DNA of 64,000 bases from contig NVUW01000003.1 of NCBI GenBank assembly GCA_002733205.1, forward strand, positions 372,001 through 436,000. Direction: 5' to 3'. Origin of the DNA: Thalassobium sp. Its GTDB lineage: Bacteria; Pseudomonadota; Gammaproteobacteria; Pseudomonadales; Oceanobacteraceae. The notes beneath the pieces are model-generated. The model saw only the letters and a list, made by a program, of their open reading frames with translations. It was not told the origin of the DNA and made no database searches. This document shows, piece by piece, positions 36,475 through 46,200 of the stretch. A program made the translations under genes and the position numbers. Position 1 is the first letter of the stretch, and each line of letters starts with the position of its first letter.

Positions 36475-36666
36475 GCAGATCTCTCCCTATCACCCACGAA
36501 ACACCTGCCGTAAGCGGCGATGTATTGCTTAAGCCTAGTTTCCCCTATAAGAATCACCAGCGGCTGAACCGCTGGCCACCTTCTGGTATCCTTGCGCCTC
36601 TTTTTTGCCAGAACTCTGGCGCAGAGCTTTCACCCGGAATTTTCGTCCAGAAAACAGGAGCGCACC

Positions 36667-37011
36667 GTGGTTACCATGTACGGCATCAAAAACTGCGACA
36701 CCATCAAGAAAGCCCGCAAGTGGCTGGAAGACGCCGGTGTTGACTATCAGTTTCATGACTACAAAAAAGACGGCTTAAGCGCTGAATTACTCGATGGCTG
36801 GATCCGCGAATTGGGTTACGAAGCCCTGCTGAACAAGCGCGGTACGACGTGGCGCAAACTGCCGGACGACATCAAAGACAATATTGATGAACAAAGCGCC
36901 CGTGCGGTGATGCTGGATAACCCGTCCATTATCAAACGTCCGCTGCTGGATACCGGCAGCGCCAAAGTACTTGGCTTCAGCGTTACCGAATACACCGAAC
37001 TGAAATTCTGA
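36667..37011 (+). CDS. yffB: ArsC/Spx-family thioredoxin-fold protein YffB
   Basis: The 114-residue protein is a single-domain member of the ArsC-like family, with [18 protein letters not shown] at the N-terminus (a single active-site cysteine) and a C-terminal IKRPLL motif. It most resembles YffB, a possible glutathione-dependent reductase, and not a detoxifying arsenate reductase. A GGAG six bases before the GTG at 36667 favours that start over the ATG at 36676. It precedes dapD by 54 bases on the same strand, an arrangement also seen in pseudomonads. Confidence 0.88.
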   Translation: MVTMYGIKNCDTIKKARKWLEDAGVDYQFHDYKKDGLSAELLDGWIRELGYEALLNKRGTTWRKLPDDIKDNIDEQSARAVMLDNPSIIKRPLLDTGSAKVLGFSVTEYTELKF

Positions 37012-37065
37012 ATATTTCATTAATTACGTTAGAACGCGCATTCGCGCCCGATCTGAGGAATGACT

Positions 37066-38097
37066 ATGACAAACGCATTTGCCCTGGCCATTGGTGTCGG
37101 CACCAAAAACAGCAAAGGTGACTGGCTCGAAGTATTTTACCCGCAGCCACTGCTGAACCCTTCTGCCGCTCTGATTGACGCCGCCAAAAGCGCTCTGGGC
37201 TATGAAGAAGGCAACGTTGCACTGGATGTTGACGGTGGCGAACTGGAAGCCTTTGCTGCCGCACTGGAAAGCGCTGACGCCATGCAGGCGGCGCTGGCCC
37301 GCGCCTGTACCGAAAGCGAAAAGCCGGTTGTGGTGACTATTCTGGCCGCCGATGAACAGGCCTCTTCTACTCCAGAGGTTTACCTCAAGCTGCACCTGCT
37401 GTCTCACCGTCTGGTAAAACCACACGGTCTGAATCTGGGCGGTATCTTCGGCCTGCTGCCCAACGTGGCCTGGACCAATAAAGGCGCAGTCGATCTGGAT
37501 GAGCTGCCAGCTGCACAACTGGAAGCCCGCCTGAACGGCGACCTGCTGAGCGTCAACAGCGTGGATAAATTCCCGCGCATGACCGATTACGTGGTACCGA
37601 AAGGCGTGCGTATTGCACACACCGCACGTGTGCGTCTGGGCGCTTACATTGGCGAAGGCACCACCATCATGCACGAAGGCTTTGTTAACTTTAATGCCGG
37701 CACTATGGGCGTTTCTATGGTTGAAGGCCGTATCTCTGCTGGTGTGGTTGTGGGTGACGGTTCTGATCTGGGCGGTGGCTGCTCCACCATGGGCACACTG
37801 TCTGGCGGCGGTAACATCATAATTTCTGTGGGTGAAAAATGCCTGCTCGGCGCCAACGCCGGTATCGGTATCCCACTGGGTGACCGCTGCACCGTTGAAG
37901 CCGGTCTGTACGTCACCGCCGGTACCAAAATTCAGGTACTGGACGATCAGAAAAACGTGGTTGAAGTGGTTAAAGGCCGTGATCTGGCCGGTAAATCCGA
38001 CCTGCTGTTCCGTCGTGATTCCATCACCGGTGCCGTTCAGTGCGTTACTAACAAGAGCGCGATTCAGCTCAACGAAGAATTGCACGCCAACAACTGA
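37066..38097 (+). CDS. dapD: 2,3,4,5-tetrahydropyridine-2,6-dicarboxylate N-succinyltransferase
   Basis: DapD transfers a succinyl group from succinyl-CoA to tetrahydrodipicolinate in lysine and diaminopimelate synthesis. The 343-residue protein is of the long Pseudomonas type. The second half contains a left-handed beta-helix made of hexapeptide repeats, including GAYIGEGTTIMHEGFVNFNAGTMG and GVVVGDGSDLGGGCSTMG. The last repeats end near residue 310 (GLYVTAGTKIQVL). The ATG at 37066 has TGAGGA at the correct distance; the ATG at 37060 is too close to it. The product is needed for peptidoglycan, linking it to the envelope genes downstream. Confidence 0.95.
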   Translation: MTNAFALAIGVGTKNSKGDWLEVFYPQPLLNPSAALIDAAKSALGYEEGNVALDVDGGELEAFAAALESADAMQAALARACTESEKPVVVTILAADEQASSTPEVYLKLHLLSHRLVKPHGLNLGGIFGLLPNVAWTNKGAVDLDELPAAQLEARLNGDLLSVNSVDKFPRMTDYVVPKGVRIAHTARVRLGAYIGEGTTIMHEGFVNFNAGTMGVSMVEGRISAGVVVGDGSDLGGGCSTMGTLSGGGNIIISVGEKCLLGANAGIGIPLGDRCTVEAGLYVTAGTKIQVLDDQKNVVEVVKGRDLAGKSDLLFRRDSITGAVQCVTNKSAIQLNEELHANN

Positions 38098-38108
38098 GGC
38101 TGCAGAAT

Positions 38109-38142
38109 TTAACGCGGCTGAGCGTTCTGCTCAGCCCGTTAA
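38109..38142. terminator. Hairpin between convergent dapD and rfbB
   Basis: GGCTGAGC and GCTCAGCC form a perfect eight-base stem (38116-38136) with a GTTCT loop, extended by flanking TAACG/CGTTA pairs past a one-base bulge. There is no T tract on either strand. It may act as a transcript end or an RNA-stability hairpin. Confidence 0.45.
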
Positions 38143-39209
38143 TGAGCTGCAAACCAGTGCGGATGCTGCAGATACCAGCGCACGGTATCCAGCATCGCCG
38201 CGGCAAAATCATGCTGCGGCATAAATCCTAATTCTCTGCGGATTTTTCCGGCATTAATGGCGTAACGCACGTCATGCCCCGACCTGTCCTGCACATGGGT
38301 AATCAGCTGTTGCGAACGTCCGGCGATGGCACTCAGGGCCTGCGGATAACGTTCTGCCAATAAAGCATCGCGGGCAAACTCATCATTGAGAAGGCCACAC
38401 AACAACTGAATAAACTGCAGATTGGTCTGTTCATTATGGCCGCCGATATTGTAATTGCAGCCTGTTTTTCCGGCGCCAAGAATACGATCGATACCTGCCG
38501 CGTGATCTTTCACATATAACCAGTCGCGTACCTGCTGACCATTACCGAATACCGTTAAAGGCCGCTCAAACAGAATGTTGGTAATCATCCGTGGCATCAG
38601 TTTTTCCGGATACTGATAACGGCCGAAATTGTTGGAACAATTCGATAAACTCACATTCAGCCCGTAGGTTCTCGCCCAGGCATTTAACAAATGATCAGAC
38701 GCCGCTTTGGTGGCGGCATAAGGATTACTCGGCTGATAACGGCTGTGCTCGCTGAAAGGTTCACCCTCCTCACCCAGATCACCGAACACTTCATCGGTTG
38801 AAACATGATGAAAACGATGCGGCAGCACTTGTTTACCAGCGTTAAGCGGTTCTTCAATCCAGACCTGCCGGGCCGCCTGTAATAAATTCAGCATGCCAAC
38901 AATATTGGTTTCGACAAATTGTTCCGGCGCGCTGATTGAGCGATCCACATGGGATTCTGCGGCAAAATTAACGATTGTATCCAGACGATAAAAAGCCAGT
39001 AAATATTCAACCAGGCTGCGGTCGTTAATACTGCCCTGCACAAACACCGTATTCGGCCGTTTTAATGCCTCAGCTAAATTGGCTTTATTACCGGCGTAAC
39101 TGAGGATATCGAGCACCACAATAAAATCCTGCGGATGCTCTTCCTGCCAGTATTCAATAAAATTGGCTCCGATAAATCCCGCACCGCCGGTTACCAGTAA
39201 ACGTTTCAT
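38139..39209 (-). CDS. rfbB: dTDP-glucose 4,6-dehydratase
   Basis: RfbB converts dTDP-glucose to dTDP-4-keto-6-deoxyglucose. The 356-residue extended SDR has GGAGFIGANFI at the N-terminus, a VSTDEVFGDLG segment, and the catalytic YAATK. HVDRSI and CSNNFGRYQYPEKL are further family signatures. Its start overlaps the rfbD stop by one base (TGATG), and it is the last gene of the operon. No rfbA (dTDP-glucose synthase) is present in the window. Confidence 0.95.
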   Translation of the reverse strand: MKRLLVTGGAGFIGANFIEYWQEEHPQDFIVVLDILSYAGNKANLAEALKRPNTVFVQGSINDRSLVEYLLAFYRLDTIVNFAAESHVDRSISAPEQFVETNIVGMLNLLQAARQVWIEEPLNAGKQVLPHRFHHVSTDEVFGDLGEEGEPFSEHSRYQPSNPYAATKAASDHLLNAWARTYGLNVSLSNCSNNFGRYQYPEKLMPRMITNILFERPLTVFGNGQQVRDWLYVKDHAAGIDRILGAGKTGCNYNIGGHNEQTNLQFIQLLCGLLNDEFARDALLAERYPQALSAIAGRSQQLITHVQDRSGHDVRYAINAGKIRRELGFMPQHDFAAAMLDTVRWYLQHPHWFAAH

Positions 39210-40096
39210 CAGAGAGATTCCAGACTACGCTGCAGACTTGCGCGCCAGCAGACAGGTTGACGTTGCAGCCGGGCATTTAATGCCGCCGGATCAAGCGCGC
39301 TAAACGCCGGACGCTGAGCGAGAATCGCCGGATTATTTGCAGCATAGGCAACACTGCTGAGCGGAGTAATTCTGACCGCTTGTGTTAACAGCCCAAGGCT
39401 AAGCGCCAGCCGCTGTATTTCACCGGAAAATTCATACCAGCTGGCCACACCGCTGCCCGCCCAATGATAAATACCCTGTAATTGCCCGTTATACAGCAGC
39501 CGTGCAGACTGCCATATAACGTCAGCCAGTTCTGCTGTGGAAGTCGGCGACCCGTACTGGTCATTAACCACCTGCAGATCACGACCGGCCTGCATTAATT
39601 TGAGCATGGTGCGTAAAAAATTATGGCCATAATGGCTGTATAGCCAGGCGCTGCGGATAACCAACAGATCATCTTTTAAAATACTGGCCGCCTGTTGTTC
39701 ACCCGCTAATTTAGACTGACCATAAATATTCAGCGGGCCGGTTTCAGCCTCGGATGTCAGTGGTGTATCGCCGCATCCGGAAAACACATAATCGGTGGAA
39801 AGATGCAGTAAACGCGCGCCCTGCTGACGGCAGATTTCTGCCAGTACCGCAACAGCCTGAGCATTTACGCGGTACGCTTTTTCTGCCTGAATTTCTGCCT
39901 GATCGACGGCGGTAAACGCGGCGCAGTTAATCACCAGCTGCTGTCCGTCACAGGCCTGGCGCAACGCGTTGTCGTCGCAGATATCCAGCGCCTGATGATC
40001 GCAGGCGCGCAGCCTGACCCAGTCCGGACAGCTTGCCTGTAAGCATTGCCCCAGCTGGCCGCCGGCACCGGTCAGTAATACGTTAACCGGCGTCAT
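39209..40096 (-). CDS. rfbD: dTDP-4-dehydrorhamnose reductase
   Basis: RfbD catalyses the final NADPH-dependent reduction to dTDP-L-rhamnose. The 295-residue protein has GAGGQLGQ near the start, LHLSTDYVFSG, and the catalytic YGQSKLAGE. SAWLYSHYGHNFLRTML is also characteristic. It overlaps rfbC by ATGA upstream and rfbB by one base downstream, so the three are translationally coupled. Confidence 0.94.
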   Translation of the reverse strand: MTPVNVLLTGAGGQLGQCLQASCPDWVRLRACDHQALDICDDNALRQACDGQQLVINCAAFTAVDQAEIQAEKAYRVNAQAVAVLAEICRQQGARLLHLSTDYVFSGCGDTPLTSEAETGPLNIYGQSKLAGEQQAASILKDDLLVIRSAWLYSHYGHNFLRTMLKLMQAGRDLQVVNDQYGSPTSTAELADVIWQSARLLYNGQLQGIYHWAGSGVASWYEFSGEIQRLALSLGLLTQAVRITPLSSVAYAANNPAILAQRPAFSALDPAALNARLQRQPVCWRASLQRSLESL

Positions 40097-40635
40097 AAGA
40101 AATAATCAGACTGTTTAAACGAGGTACCCCGGGCGTCTTTTTCAGACAATCTGGGTTCGCCCTGTAACGGCCAGCGGATAGCGAGATCCGCGTCATCCCA
40201 GCGCAGAATGCGTTCGCTTTGTGCGTGAAAATATCCGGTACAGCGATACAGACATTCGGCCCGTTCACTCAGGGTATAAAAGCCGTGGGCGAAACCCGGC
40301 GGTACCCATAACTGGTGGCGGTTGTCAGCGGATAATTCGAAGCCCTGCCAGCGACCAAAGGTTGGTGAGGTGCGGCGCATGTCGACAATCACATCAATCA
40401 CACGGCCTGCCACCACCCGCACTAATTTGCCCTGCGGTTGTTCCAGCTGATAGTGCAGGCCGCGCAAAACGCCCTGATGGGAAGCCGAATGGTTATCCTG
40501 CACAAACGCCGCGCCCCCGGTCAGATCGTCCAGCCATTCCTGACGGAAGGTTTCCATAAAGAAGCCGCGTTCATCTTCATAGAGTCTGGGTTCAATAATG
40601 TACACATCGTTAAAGACGGAAGACGGCGTCAGCAT
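40093..40635 (-). CDS. rfbC: dTDP-4-dehydrorhamnose 3,5-epimerase
   Basis: RfbC epimerises carbons 3 and 5 of the keto sugar. The 180-residue cupin has PRLYEDERGFFMETFRQEW at the N-terminus, HSASHQGVLRGLHYQ with the catalytic histidine, and PPGFAHGFYTLSE. It is the first gene of the operon. The ATG at 40635 begins the conserved region; an in-frame ATG 105 bases upstream would add residues that do not fit the family. The 115 bases to pbpC hold no obvious hairpin. Confidence 0.94.
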   Translation of the reverse strand: MLTPSSVFNDVYIIEPRLYEDERGFFMETFRQEWLDDLTGGAAFVQDNHSASHQGVLRGLHYQLEQPQGKLVRVVAGRVIDVIVDMRRTSPTFGRWQGFELSADNRHQLWVPPGFAHGFYTLSERAECLYRCTGYFHAQSERILRWDDADLAIRWPLQGEPRLSEKDARGTSFKQSDYFL

Positions 40636-40750
40636 GGTGGTATCCACAAAAGAAAGCGGCAGCGGAGTAAATAAATACGAAGCGCGCGCGTTATAGCACG
40701 CGTCCGCGTAAACCAACAGCCTGCCGCAACCGGAAAGCATAAGGGTCAGG

Positions 40751-43168
40751 TTATTCTACCTGCAGTGTACGCCGGTCAAGCTCGCCCTGCGCATCCATCA
40801 CCACCACTTCCTGCTCACCGGTCACGCTGAAGCGGTAACTGAGGGTTTCGGCCTCACCACTGCTGCCAACGTGCAGGCCATTCACATACCAGTCGCGCGG
40901 ACCCAATCCACCCTGAGCGTGCAGCGAGATTTCCGGTAACGCAGCACTGCCGCCGGCACGGGTACGGCTGGAGCGCAGAATCAGGCCATCCTGAATACCG
41001 GTAATCTGCAGTGGCTCCAGTGCCAGCGCCGGTGGCTCGCTGCAGCGCGGATCAACGGCGGGTAAACGGTTACGCAGGCGCTGACTGGCCGGCAGCCAGT
41101 GTTCCAGCGGTCGTGGCCAGAGTGCCAGCTGGTGCGCTGTGCGTGCGGGCACATCACAACTGCCATCAACCAGCATGCCGCGCTCGCTGGTCCAGTAGGT
41201 TAACGGGTTGCGCCATAAACCATCGCTGCGTTCATCGCGTAAGGTCGGCGGCAGCTGGCGCCGTACCAGCCAGGCTTTATGGGTCTGGAAGCACTGATCG
41301 GCTGCGGTTTCGGCGGCGCTCTTACCCAACGGCCAGCAGATGGTTTCCTGACTGACCTGCTCTGGCTGCGGCAACAGTTCAGGTTTATGTTCGATGCGGT
41401 CAAATAACTGGAACAGCACTGGCAACGCACTGAGCGCACCGTAATGTCCGGGCGATGGCGTGCCGTCCGGGCGGCCAAACCACACGCCAATGGTATAAGC
41501 AGGAGTCACACCCACCGCCCAGGCATCTCGGAAGCCATAACTGGTGCCGGTTTTCCAGGCGATGCTGCGGTCGTTATCCTGCAGGGCATAACTGCGCGCA
41601 CGGTCCGGACGCGGACTGCGCAGCATATCGTTTAATACCCAGGCCGTTTCTGCAGAAAATAACCAGCGTGAACCTGCGACGGATGGCGACTCCCCATTCA
41701 GATAACGCAGCGGCCAGACCTGACCGCCATTCGCCAGTGCAGAATACAATTGCACCAGCTGCGCCAGCGATAATCCGCCGCCGCCGAGCGCCATACTCAG
41801 GTTGGCCTTACCATCACCGGGAATACGGTAACGTGCTCCGGCATTGGCAAGCGCTGCAGCAAAACGTTCCGGAGTAACGGCCTCCAGAACCTGCACCACC
41901 GGTAAATTGAGTGACTGCCGTAACGCTTCGGTGGCCGAAACCGGGCCGGAAAAATGGCGGGTAAAATTTTCCGGCTGATAGTCGGTAAAATAGCGAGGAA
42001 CATCACGCAATAAACTGGCGGAGTGAATCAGCCCGTCTTCTATCGCCAGTCCATAAATAAAAGGTTTTAAGGTTGACCCCGGCGAGCGCTGCGCCTGCAC
42101 CATATCGACATGGCCGAAGCGTGAATCGTCGGCAAAATCCGCTGAACCGGCATAGGCCCGGACTTCGTGACTGGCATTATCCAGCACCAGAATGGCGGCG
42201 GAATGACTGGGCGGAAAACGCTGAATTTCCTGCGCCAGATAATCTTCTATCTCGTACTGTAAATCGGCATCCAGCGTGGTTTTAATCAGGCTTTTATCGG
42301 CGTATTGCTGGCGTAATTCCCGTGCCAGTAACGGAGCCAGCTGTGGCGTATGCGGTTGATAGGCCAGCACAGGTTCCAGCAACGCCCGCTCATAATCGGC
42401 CTGGGTAATCACGTCAAATTCCAGCATGCGCTGCAGCACTTTATTACGTGCGTTTAATGCACGCTGAGGGTGACGATCCGGGCGTAAACGCGACGGCGCC
42501 TGCGGCAATACGGCCAATAATGCCGACTCGGCCAGCGATAAGTCCAGTGCCGGTTTATCCAGATACAAGCGGCTGGCCGCCCCCACCCCTTCAATCACGC
42601 CGCCCATGGGCGCGTAATTTAAATACAGGGTGAATATTTCATCTTTGCTGTAATGCCACTCCAGTTGTAACGCGCGCAGTGCTTGCTCCAGCTTGCCGCC
42701 GACAGAGCGTGAATGCGGGTGAAAACGCCGCGCCACCTGCATGGATATGGTCGAACCACCGGATACCACACAGCCGCAGCGCCAGTTTTGCCAAGTAGCC
42801 CGCAGCAGCGCAAACGGATTGATTCCGGGGTGATAATAAAACCAGCGGTCTTCGTAATTCAGTAATGCCTCTTTATAAAAAGGCGATACTTCGCTCAGCT
42901 CTACCGGATAGCGCCAGACGCCATTACTGTCGGCAAAAGCCCGTAATGGCCGTTCATGGCGATCAACCACCAGCTGGGCAAAATCATTCTGCGCACCTTC
43001 TGTCTGGCGTTGCGGATCGGGTACGGCTAAAGGCCACAGCCAATCGGCACTTTTTAACAGCAAGCAAAAAAATGCCAGCAGCAACAGAAATCGTGTGGCT
43101 CTGTTTTGTGGCAGGCGGAAAAAACGTGCCGCGTTAAACGCGGCACGGTTGGCGGGTTTGTTACTCAC
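40751..43168 (-). CDS. pbpC: Penicillin-binding protein 1C
   Basis: PbpC is a class A penicillin-binding protein of the 1C type. The 805-residue protein has one membrane anchor (about residues 25-42) and a glycosyltransferase-51 domain with EDRWFYYHPGINP and GGSTISMQVAR. The transpeptidase domain has SxxK in RSPGSTLKPF, SLN in RQSLNLPVV and KTG in AWKTGTSYGFRD. A C-terminal BiPBP_C domain covers roughly the last 90 residues. All catalytic motifs are intact. The GTG start lies 40 bases after the alpha-2-macroglobulin stop, so the two are probably co-transcribed, as in E. coli. Confidence 0.95.
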   Translation of the reverse strand: MSNKPANRAAFNAARFFRLPQNRATRFLLLLAFFCLLLKSADWLWPLAVPDPQRQTEGAQNDFAQLVVDRHERPLRAFADSNGVWRYPVELSEVSPFYKEALLNYEDRWFYYHPGINPFALLRATWQNWRCGCVVSGGSTISMQVARRFHPHSRSVGGKLEQALRALQLEWHYSKDEIFTLYLNYAPMGGVIEGVGAASRLYLDKPALDLSLAESALLAVLPQAPSRLRPDRHPQRALNARNKVLQRMLEFDVITQADYERALLEPVLAYQPHTPQLAPLLARELRQQYADKSLIKTTLDADLQYEIEDYLAQEIQRFPPSHSAAILVLDNASHEVRAYAGSADFADDSRFGHVDMVQAQRSPGSTLKPFIYGLAIEDGLIHSASLLRDVPRYFTDYQPENFTRHFSGPVSATEALRQSLNLPVVQVLEAVTPERFAAALANAGARYRIPGDGKANLSMALGGGGLSLAQLVQLYSALANGGQVWPLRYLNGESPSVAGSRWLFSAETAWVLNDMLRSPRPDRARSYALQDNDRSIAWKTGTSYGFRDAWAVGVTPAYTIGVWFGRPDGTPSPGHYGALSALPVLFQLFDRIEHKPELLPQPEQVSQETICWPLGKSAAETAADQCFQTHKAWLVRRQLPPTLRDERSDGLWRNPLTYWTSERGMLVDGSCDVPARTAHQLALWPRPLEHWLPASQRLRNRLPAVDPRCSEPPALALEPLQITGIQDGLILRSSRTRAGGSAALPEISLHAQGGLGPRDWYVNGLHVGSSGEAETLSYRFSVTGEQEVVVMDAQGELDRRTLQVE

Positions 43169-43208
43169 TCAGAGGACTCTTCTGACTGACACATTCAACA
43201 TCAGAGAA

Positions 43209-46200
43209 TCAGGGCTGAGTAACAAACAGAATATCCGGCGTGGCACCCAGCGCACGGATTTCCGGATCGTACATATCTTCGACCAGCGGCACCGGCACCT
43301 GATAATTACCCGGCGTTACCGCCCGCACCAGATAAAATACCCGGGTGGTGCTGTAAGAATCGGCATCAATGGCGGCGACATAACGGTCGTCACGGTATTC
43401 CTGATGGGAGATGCGTGAACGGCGCTGCCATTCGGCCACCGGCTGAGTATCGATATTGATTTCATCCAGCTTGATCGATGCACTTAAGTTCTGATTTTCC
43501 AGCTCCAGACCGGCCGGTAATAAATCCACCAGCAATAAATCAGGACGGCGTTTATCGGCTTTTACTTCCAGCTGCACCAGCATCAGCTCACCGACTTTCA
43601 TGCGCAGTGCACCGTCATCCGCAATAATTGCCTGACCATCGGTGGTGAAATAACGGCGCTGAATACTCACACCATTACTTTCAGCCGGCGGTGCCAGTTT
43701 GCTGTGACCCTGATACATCAGCGTGGCGAATAACGGATCGCTGCTGGTATTGCTCAGCGTTACGCCATCACGCAGGCTGCTGCCACTTTCCAGCAGATTA
43801 AATTCACCGGCCTGCTGCAGGGTTTTTAATACGCTGCCCATGCTCAGCTCACCGCTCCACTCATCACCCGGCACACGATCCAGCTGCACCGCCGCCATAA
43901 AGATGGCGTTACGTTCCTGCGTACTCAGGTAAGTACGGCGCTCCAGCATACGCGCCAGCGCTTCAGCACGGCTGAGCGCAAAACTCTGCTGCTGACGATA
44001 CTGCAGTAACAGACGCACAACCTGTGCGGTATCACGCACCCGTGAACCGTAATCACCGAGGTAATAATTTTCTTCACGCTGCACGGTTTTCAGTTTTTCC
44101 ATTAACTGATCAGACAGCTGCTGGTCGCCCTGTAATTTTGCCGCCAGTGCCAGATGTAATAATGGCAGTGCCGGTAAATCCAGACGCGCCTCACCCGCCA
44201 GGCGACGGATATCACTCAGCGATGCTTTTTTATGCCGCGCCAGAACATAGGCGGCATAGCTCTGATAAATCTGACGGTAAAGTTCCGGGCGGTCATTCCA
44301 GCGTTCGCTGAAATTACCTCGACCACGCAGATATTCCTGCAAACGGCTCAGGGTTTTACGCAGTACATCGGCATCAACACGTACACCTTCGTCCTGGGCA
44401 TCGGTGAGGAAATCACCGGCATAAGCGGTTAACCAGTGCTGTTCATAATCGTCGTGGTTAGACCACAAACCATAACCGCCATGATTCATCTGGCGCTTAA
44501 CAATACGATCCATGCCGCTGTCCAGAGCACTGTCGCGGTTACGGCCGGTGGTATTTTTCAGGCCCAGGTCCGACAGCTGATTCGGCGTTGCATAAATCCA
44601 CGGATAAGTGGAGCTTAACGATTGCTCCAGACAGCCGTACGGATAATGCAGCAGATATTCGAGCTGACTGCGCGGATTTAAATTCACGCGGTTATTAACG
44701 CTGAGCAGCGCTTCCAGTGATTGCGGAATCCAGCCATCCATCTCGCTGCCGTCCAGCACCAGACGCTCGCCCGGCGGCAATACCACTTGTTTCTTTTTGG
44801 TCAATGCAGGGTGTGCGGCACGGCTGTTCAGTTTCCAGCTCTGGGTAAGAGAGTAATCACCGGCACCGGTTAACTGCAGGCCAATTTCAATCTGCCCGGC
44901 CGGGAACTCTGAACGCAGAGGTAATAACAGGGTGTGTTTTTCACCATCGGCCAGCGTCAGCTGCTGAGTTAATGGTGTGTTATCACGCACGACTGCCGGG
45001 CCAGTGAGGCTGAATTGCAGATTTAATACCTGCTGTTCACCGCTTAAATTGGTAACGTCCAACGCCACGCTGGTTTCATCACCCACGGCGACAAAACGCG
45101 GTAAAGACAGTTGTGTAACCACAGGCGCCGCCACAGTCACTTCCTGTTCCAGACTGCCAAAGCGTTCGTCATCAAACGCCAGCGCCATTAACCGCAGACG
45201 GCCATTAAAATCGGGTAATTGCAGAGGAATGCGGGCAACGCCGTTTTTCACCGCTACCTGACCGGAAAACAACGATACGATCTGTACTTCGGCGCGGGCT
45301 TTTTTACCACCACGGCTTAATTCCGGCGCATCACCACCAAAACGCTGAGTCGCCATGCGGTTGTTATTCAGACCAATTAAATGGCTGTACATATCGTACA
45401 TATCCACCAGATAACGGCGCGGGCTGAAGAACCAGGCAAAAGGATCGGGGGTTTTAAAATCGGTAATCGACAGCACACCAACATCCACCGCCGCCAGGGT
45501 TACCCAGGCATTGTTTACCGCTGCGCCATTGCTGTCACTGATCTTCACTTCGGTGACGACACGTTGATTCGGCGTCCACTTTTTCGGCGCATCGAGGGCA
45601 ATATTCAGACGGCGCGGTTCACGATCCAGTTTCAGATGCATCAGCCCCACGGAACGGGTCGGGGTAATGCGCTGTTTGTTGTCGGCCGGCTGTAAATGCA
45701 GCGCACTGATATAAATATCGTGACGGTTCCAGGATTCATCGACCGGAATATCCAGCGTGGCTCCCTCAGCCGGCGTGGTTACCCGGGCACTCCACAACAG
45801 CTGATTACTTTCGACCACCACCAGGGTTTCACCGGCCGCTGGCGGTACAATTTTCAGACGTGCGACATCACCTGCGGCATACGCGGCTTTATCGAGAGCC
45901 AATACAACTTTATCCGGGCGTGCGCCCTGCTCGGCATTCTGAGCATCTTCCCAGTACCAATACCAGTTTTCTCCCGCATCAAAGGTCATGCTGCTGATTA
46001 AACCGGTGCTTTTATCGGTAATTTCCAGACGATAGCTGCCGAAGCTGACCGGTAGCGCCAGTTTTTCGGTATTACCGGCACTGATGCTGCGTGTCAGTGT
46101 CAGTTCGCTGAATTCACGCTCGCTGGTTTCCACATACCAGCCGCGGTTGCTGGAATAGCGCCAGTGGTAACGGCGATTCTGATTAATTAACCGCACCTGC

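Noticed and set aside
37024..38085. Long open frame opposite dapD
   Set aside because: It mirrors the dapD frame, has a composition unlike a real protein and no ribosome binding site.
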